The notes beneath the pieces are model-generated. The model ran no database searches and was not told the origin of the DNA. It worked only from the letters and a program-made list of their open reading frames with translations. DNA of 18,165 bases, taken from NCBI GenBank assembly GCA_003136795.1, contig PLDP01000025.1, positions 1 through 18,165 on the forward strand, given 5' to 3'. Source of the stretch: Actinomycetota bacterium (lineage in GTDB: Bacteria; Actinomycetota; Thermoleophilia; Gaiellales; Gaiellaceae). The position numbers and the translations under genes were made by a program. Below are positions 14,075 through 18,165 of this stretch, piece by piece (the first letter of the stretch is position 1; each line of letters starts with the position of its first letter).

Positions 14075-14871
14075 AGCGCTTTATCCGCAGCCTCATACGC
14101 ACCGTCTTCCTACGCGTCCGAGTGAGGGGCAGACATCGGGTCTCAGACATAGTCGGGCCGTGGCTTGCGCCTAAGGGAATAGAAGTAATTGATCTCGGGG
14201 GTATTCCCTTTCCAGTCGACCATTCAATCAGTCCATATCGACATGTGTTCTATGGGTTATACGAGGAGGACAATGTCGATCTACTGAGGTCGCTGATCAA
14301 CCAAGGCGACATCTGTATCGACGCCGGCGCGAACATCGGATACATCACGAGCGTCCTTTCCGCCTCCGCAGGGCCGGATGGTCGGGTCTTCGCCTTTGAG
14401 CCTTCTCGTAGCTGCCTCGCCAGGCTCGGTTTTCTTGAGAGCGTTTCGAATGTCGAGTTGCTTCCGGATGCGATCGGAGCCTGCGAAGGGACAGCCGAGT
14501 TCTACGACACCGAGAGAGCAGTCACCAAGGGGTACGCCTTTCTTGCTGATTTGAGAGATGACCCAGGGGACGCCATCCGTTACGACGTCAGGCTACGGAG
14601 CCTCGATGCGTTCAGCTTGCAACGTGGCCTGACACGCGTGCGTGTCTTGAAGCTCGACATCGAGGGGGCCGAACTGGCGGCCCTGGAGGGCGCAGCCAAC
14701 TTGTTAGCCCGACACGCCATCGACTACATCCTGTTGGAACATTCGTTTGGCGACTACGCCGAAGAACGTCAACGCGATTCGGACATTAGAAGTCTCCTCG
14801 CTTCCCACTGCTACCGCCTGGTCGCAGCGCACGGCAGAGACAGCTTTTGGAAGTCACCCGAAGCGAGCTAG
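14071..14871 (+). CDS. FkbM family SAM-dependent methyltransferase, cargo gene 2
   Basis: A 266-residue methyltransferase of the FkbM family. The SAM-binding motif I is ICIDAGANIGYITSV (D84 to G90), the acidic motif II is VFAFEPS, and VLKLDIEGAELAALEGA (motif typical of FkbM) lies near residues 192-208. Members usually O-methylate sugars or polyketides; here a glycan hydroxyl is the likely target. The GTG start overlaps the stop of the GT-C relic (GTGA), and the TAG stop overlaps the stop of the convergent GT2 gene, leaving no room for a terminator between them. Base composition is much lower in GC than the neighbours (25 G+C of 60 in 14221-14280), a sign of transfer from another genome. Confidence 0.9.
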   Translation: MKRFIRSLIRTVFLRVRVRGRHRVSDIVGPWLAPKGIEVIDLGGIPFPVDHSISPYRHVFYGLYEEDNVDLLRSLINQGDICIDAGANIGYITSVLSASAGPDGRVFAFEPSRSCLARLGFLESVSNVELLPDAIGACEGTAEFYDTERAVTKGYAFLADLRDDPGDAIRYDVRLRSLDAFSLQRGLTRVRVLKLDIEGAELAALEGAANLLARHAIDYILLEHSFGDYAEERQRDSDIRSLLASHCYRLVAAHGRDSFWKSPEAS

Positions 14872-15809
14872 CGCAGGTCCTTATTCGACTCCATGTCGAA
14901 CCACATCGCGAACAGCGTGAACTGGCTGCCCGAGATGAGGAGCAGCGCAACGAGGACGATCGTCGCCGGCGTGATCGCGTGGCCGCCGACGCGGCGCACC
15001 GTCTCGAAGACGCCGAGCAAAAAGCCGACGGTCGTCATCAGGAAGCCGAGGAAGTAGAAGAAGACGAGCGGGTGGAAGTCGCGAATCACGTACTTCTCGC
15101 GCATCCGCCAGAAGAAGCCTTTCCAGAGCAGCCACGAGATCCGCGGCACGACGCGCCGGATGCGAATGCCCGAACGCTCACCGACACCGTAGATCGGACG
15201 CGACTGGAAGTCGCGCACGCGCGCGTTCCAGACATTGAGGTGCACGAGCATGTCGTTCGGGAAGCCGTAGGAGGTGTAGATGCGGTCGAGGTCGAGCAGC
15301 TGCAGGATGCGCAGCGAGACGACCGTGTAGCCGGCCTGTGAGTCGGCGACATGCCAGTAGCCCGACGCGATCTTCGTCAGCAGGCTGAGGATCGCGTTCC
15401 CGATGTAGCGGTTGCGCGGGATCAGCTTCCAGGCGCTGCCGGTGAACAGCCTGTTCGCCTTCGCGTAGTCGAGCTCGTCGCGAACGATCGGAAGCGTGAG
15501 CCCCTCGAGCTCGTCGGGGTCCATCTGGTTGTCGCCGGCCATCACCGCGGTTGCGTCCATGCGCTCCGCGAGCGCGCGCTTGTAGCCGGTGACGATCGCC
15601 GCTCCGACGCCCCGGTTCCGTTCGTGGACGATCACCTCGACGCGCGGGTCGCCGATCTGGCGCGCCCGCTCGGCCGTCGCGTCGCCGGACGCGTCGTCGA
15701 CGACGTAGATCCGGTCGACGAAGCCGGGAATGCCCTGGAGCGTTGCGGCGATCAGGCCTTCTTCGTCGTGCGCGGGCACGACGACCGCAACGCGCTTTCC
15801 TTCCAGCAT
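14868..15809 (-). CDS. Family 2 glycosyltransferase (DPMS-like) with two C-terminal membrane helices
   Basis: A 313-residue GT-A enzyme. VAVVVPAHDEEGLIAATLQG opens the fold, YVVDDASGDAT carries the first Asp pair (D38, D39), HERNRGVGAAIVTGY follows, and AGDNQMDPDEL (D93, D97) provides the metal-binding region. GYWHVADSQAGYTVVS and the C-terminal hydrophobic helices (roughly 243-265 and 277-300) match dolichyl/polyprenyl-phosphate sugar synthases. These load a sugar onto the lipid carrier, which would supply the GT-C enzyme at 11151. The ATG at 15809 starts MLEGKRVAV; the frame stays open upstream but the added residues are Arg/Ser-rich and the frame would run into the co-polymerase gene. The gene is 25 bases after the co-polymerase gene and its stop overlaps the FkbM stop. 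Confidence 0.88.
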   Translation of the reverse strand: MLEGKRVAVVVPAHDEEGLIAATLQGIPGFVDRIYVVDDASGDATAERARQIGDPRVEVIVHERNRGVGAAIVTGYKRALAERMDATAVMAGDNQMDPDELEGLTLPIVRDELDYAKANRLFTGSAWKLIPRNRYIGNAILSLLTKIASGYWHVADSQAGYTVVSLRILQLLDLDRIYTSYGFPNDMLVHLNVWNARVRDFQSRPIYGVGERSGIRIRRVVPRISWLLWKGFFWRMREKYVIRDFHPLVFFYFLGFLMTTVGFLLGVFETVRRVGGHAITPATIVLVALLLISGSQFTLFAMWFDMESNKDLR

Positions 15810-15834
15810 GAAGCGAGGATACGGCGAGCGTCGG

Positions 15835-16692
15835 CTAGGTGGTGCGCCAGAGGCCGCGGCCGTCCGCGACAACCGCAGCGATCGCCCCAAGAATCAGGCC
15901 GATCAGCGCGCCTACGACGAGCGATGCGTTCCGGGAGTGCGCAGATGCCTTCAGCGACCGGGCGGGCACGACGATCTCCGCGCTCTCGACCTCCTTCGAG
16001 AAGGCGAGCTGCTGCTGCAGCGTCTCCTGCTGCCCGATCAGGTTGCCGAGCCGGGTCTCGGCGTTGTCCTCCTGGCTGACGATCACGAGTTGCTGGAGCG
16101 GATCGAGGTTCTTGGCGGCCGTCTCCGCGGCTTGGGTCGCTGCGAGGAGGGTCTTCACCGACTGGAGCTGCACGTCGACGCTGTCGAGGGTCGTCTGGAA
16201 CGTGCGGATCTTCACGCCGACATACGGTGCCGTCGTCTTGGCGACGACAATCGTTGCGAGGGCGTTCGCAGCGGCAGCGGTCGTCGACGAGTGCGTCCCG
16301 GTGACGGTGAGCGAGATCAGCGGCGTCGCCCGCGCTGCGCTCGCACCCGTCGCGGTGCCGACCTGGGCGACCGACACGTTGCCGCGGAGTGCCGCCGCCC
16401 GCATGTCCGCCTTGGCCGCCGCTTCATCCTGTGCTGCAGCGGAGCTGACGATCAGCGAGATCGCGCGCGGGTTCGTGCCGAAGCCGTTCACGAGCGCGCC
16501 GCCCGGCGAGGTCGGCTGCCCGAGCGAGATCAGGGCGGACGCCTTGTAGTTCGTCCCGCCCCTGAAGGAGGAGAGCACGCCGAGGATCGCGCCGGCCACG
16601 AGGCCCGCGACCGGCAGCCACCACAGGGCAACTACGGCGCGGCGCCAGCGGGCGAGGTCGACTTCGCGTTCTGCGTCCGGATCGGCGCTCAT
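15835..16692 (-). CDS. Wzz-like polysaccharide co-polymerase (chain-length regulator)
   Basis: A 285-residue protein with a membrane helix near each end (about 19-42 and 256-276) and a long outer region between. The first helix is followed by TNYKASALISLGQPT, the usual beta strand of the Wzz domain. The middle is Ala/Gln-rich and probably coiled coil (about 175-245). There is no kinase domain and no Tyr-rich tail after the second helix, so it differs from fused BY-kinases. Such proteins set glycan chain length with the Wzy polymerase. The ATG at 16692 overlaps the epimerase stop in ATGA. The frame stays open upstream, but inside that gene. It belongs to the minus-strand operon running into the GT2. 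Confidence 0.85.
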   Translation of the reverse strand: MSADPDAEREVDLARWRRAVVALWWLPVAGLVAGAILGVLSSFRGGTNYKASALISLGQPTSPGGALVNGFGTNPRAISLIVSSAAAQDEAAAKADMRAAALRGNVSVAQVGTATGASAARATPLISLTVTGTHSSTTAAAANALATIVVAKTTAPYVGVKIRTFQTTLDSVDVQLQSVKTLLAATQAAETAAKNLDPLQQLVIVSQEDNAETRLGNLIGQQETLQQQLAFSKEVESAEIVVPARSLKASAHSRNASLVVGALIGLILGAIAAVVADGRGLWRTT

Positions 16693-17600
16693 CGGCTGGT
16701 GAGCGTATCGGAGGCCCACTGCCATTGGCGGGTAAGCCCTTCCTCGAGCGTGACCTGCGGCTCCCAGCCGAGCTCGCCGCGGATCCGCGTGGTGTCCGCC
16801 TTGGTGCGCTTCTGATCGCCCGCCACCGCCGGGTGGCGGCGCACGTCGAGCGTGCGCCCGGAGATCCGCTCGAGCAGTTCGATCGACTCGATCATCGACG
16901 CCTCGAGCGCACCGCCGACGTTGTAGGTGCCGCTCCCGTGCTCCATCGCAGCGATCGTTGCAGCGACGATGTCGCCGACGTACGTCCAGCTGCGCGACTG
17001 GGATCCGTCGCCGTAGAGCTCGAACGGGCCGCCCTCGGCGAGCGCAAAGACGATGCGGGTGAACGCCATGTCCGGGCGCTGCCTGGGCCCAAATGCGTTG
17101 AAGAATCGGAGCACGACACAGTCGAGACCGAACTCGCGCACGTAGGCGCCGGCAAGGTGCTCGCACGCAAGCTTGGTGATGCCGTACGGCGAGAGCGGCT
17201 GCGGCTGGGCGTCCTCCGGCGTCGGGTAGCGCTCGGTCGCGCCGTAGATGGACGAGGACGACGCGAAGACGACGCGAGCGCCGTCACGCCCCGCGGCTTC
17301 GAACACGCGCTGCGAGGCAAGGACGTTGCGGCGCAAGTAGAGCGGGAAAACGTCGCCGAAGCTCCGCACGCCCGGCTGGCCGGCGAGATGGAACACCCCG
17401 TCGAAGCCCGAGAAGTCGAGGGCATCCACGGCGAGGTCGACGCGCTGCACGTCGAGCCCGCGCGCGTTCTCCTCCTTCAGCGCGGGGTCGTAGTAGTCGG
17501 TGAAGCAGTCGAGCCCGACCACCTCGTGGCCTGCGGCGAGCAACGCCTCGCTGAGGTGGGAGCCGATGAACCCGGCCGCTCCGGTGACGACGTAGCGCAC
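16689..17600 (-). CDS. UDP-glucuronate 4-epimerase-like SDR
   Basis: A 303-residue extended SDR. The Rossmann motif TGAAGFIGSHL lies at residues 6-16, SSSSIYG carries the catalytic Ser, and Y139-G-I-T-K143 is the YxxxK pair. DCFTDYYDPALKEENAR after the second strand closely resembles the NDYYD segment of UDP-glucuronate 4-epimerases, which make UDP-galacturonate. HLAGQPGVR and FFNAFGPRQRPDMAF also fit. UDP-Glc 4-epimerase is the main alternative. The start is GTG at 17600. It shares the 4-base string ATGA with the co-polymerase gene and lies 20 bases after the beta-propeller gene, so all are probably one operon. Confidence 0.85.
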   Translation of the reverse strand: MRYVVTGAAGFIGSHLSEALLAAGHEVVGLDCFTDYYDPALKEENARGLDVQRVDLAVDALDFSGFDGVFHLAGQPGVRSFGDVFPLYLRRNVLASQRVFEAAGRDGARVVFASSSSIYGATERYPTPEDAQPQPLSPYGITKLACEHLAGAYVREFGLDCVVLRFFNAFGPRQRPDMAFTRIVFALAEGGPFELYGDGSQSRSWTYVGDIVAATIAAMEHGSGTYNVGGALEASMIESIELLERISGRTLDVRRHPAVAGDQKRTKADTTRIRGELGWEPQVTLEEGLTRQWQWASDTLTSR

Positions 17601-17620
17601 GGCGGGACCCTAGATGATGT

Positions 17621-18165
17621 TCATGGGCCGACCACTGCCGGCGGCCGCTTTTCCACCAGTGCGTAGATCCGCGCGTTCCCGACCACGTACAGGTGCTGCG
17701 CGTCGGCGACGACCGGCGAGTACTGGCCGTCCGGGAACGTCCACACCTGCTTCCCGGTCATCGCATCGAGCGCATACGTCGTCCGCTTCAGGGTCGCGAA
17801 GTAGACGCGGCCGGCGACGATCGTAGGGGAGCCGGAGATCGGACCGTTCGCCTTGAACTTCCACAGGACGCTTCCGGTCGCAGCGTCGAAGCAGTAGAAC
17901 GTGTGCGAGTACGAACCGGCGTAGACGCGCGAGTGCCACACGGCCGACGACGAGTAGACGTAGCCGCCGGTCGACTGCGACCAGCGGAGCTTGCCGCTCG
18001 ACGCGCCGAACGAATACATCTTCCCGTCCGTCGCACCGATGTAGACGCGCCCGTACGCGAGCGTCGGCGTTGCGTAGAAGTTGCCGGTGCTGCCGAATCG
18101 GGGCTGCACCTCTGCCTGCCAGACGATCCGCCCGCTCGTCACACTGAGCGAATAGAGGTGCCCGG
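17621..18165 (-). CDS. PQQ-type beta-propeller repeat protein, 5' end beyond window
   Basis: At least 181 codons on the minus strand; the reading frame is open at the window end, so the start is missing. The sequence is made of repeated propeller blades with the PQQ/quinoprotein signature: GRVYIGATDGKMYSFGASSG then LRW, FYCFDAATGSVLWKF, and TYALDAMTGKQVWTF. Blades are about 38-40 residues long. Such proteins (for example BamB-like or polysaccharide-linked propellers) act outside the membrane as binding platforms; no catalytic residues are visible. A GTG at 18142 lies inside a blade (LYSLSVTSGRIVW), so it is not the true start. It leads the minus-strand operon with the epimerase, co-polymerase and GT2. 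Confidence 0.85.
   Translation of the reverse strand, partial: GHLYSLSVTSGRIVWQAEVQPRFGSTGNFYATPTLAYGRVYIGATDGKMYSFGASSGKLRWSQSTGGYVYSSSAVWHSRVYAGSYSHTFYCFDAATGSVLWKFKANGPISGSPTIVAGRVYFATLKRTTYALDAMTGKQVWTFPDGQYSPVVADAQHLYVVGNARIYALVEKRPPAVVGP

Noticed and set aside
12597..14871. Insertion sequence or integron as the source of the cargo genes
   Set aside because: No transposase, integrase, attC-like site or terminal inverted repeats could be found; borders coincide with gene tails instead.
1..18165. tRNA or rRNA genes
   Set aside because: No cloverleaf with T-loop GGTTCRANNCC or rRNA segment was recognised on either strand by eye.

Overview
This window looks like chromosomal DNA of a high-GC Gram-positive bacterium, most likely an actinobacterium. 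The deep-branching Thermoleophilia (Gaiellales/Solirubrobacterales) are my best guess, from the GC-rich codon use, frequent GTG/TTG starts and short spacers; no rRNA or marker gene confirms this. Almost everything serves the cell envelope: synthesis, export and trimming of a surface polysaccharide, wrapped around a locus for WxL-type cell-wall proteins.

Layout. 1-4567: a Wzx-type flippase (minus strand, cut by the window edge), then divergently an O-antigen polymerase/ligase-like membrane protein, a UDP-sugar 4-epimerase and a GT4 glycosyltransferase in a tight plus-strand run. 4533-6634 (minus): a UDP-glucuronate decarboxylase and, 2 bases later, a secreted clan-A glycoside hydrolase. 6787-11122 (plus): five small secreted proteins sharing a WxL-like core, four of them in a row, followed by a membrane-anchored DUF916/DUF3324-type WxL-interacting protein and then the fifth. 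Two good intrinsic terminators and several leader structures divide this block. 11151-14871 (plus): a GT-C membrane glycosyltransferase, a second GT4-like transferase, a 323-base stretch without an intact gene that carries two gene relics and phased repeats, and an FkbM methyltransferase of clearly lower GC. 14868-18165 (minus): a PQQ-type beta-propeller (cut by the edge), a UDP-glucuronate 4-epimerase-like SDR, a Wzz-like polysaccharide co-polymerase and a DPMS-like GT2.

How the genes fit together. The three SDRs would supply UDP-GlcNAc/GalNAc-type sugars, UDP-xylose and UDP-galacturonate. The GT4, GT2 and GT-C enzymes assemble the glycan, FkbM may methylate it, Wzx flips it, the Wzy/WaaL-like protein polymerises or ligates it, the Wzz-like protein sets its length, and the hydrolase may cut it. 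The WxL/DUF916 set resembles the 'csc' cell-surface complexes known mainly from Firmicutes, in which WxL proteins bind the wall and pair with a DUF916/DUF3324 membrane partner.

Most notable: (i) a compact actinobacterial WxL system with its own signature (a Cys pair after the WxL tryptophan, an invariant Gly-Pro C-terminus in four members, and a partner with a cytoplasmic Cys/His tail); (ii) evidence at 12597-14871 that one site, lying between the 3' ends of the GT-C and GT2 genes, exists twice in tandem with a different cargo gene in each copy and a gene-tail relic marking the junction.
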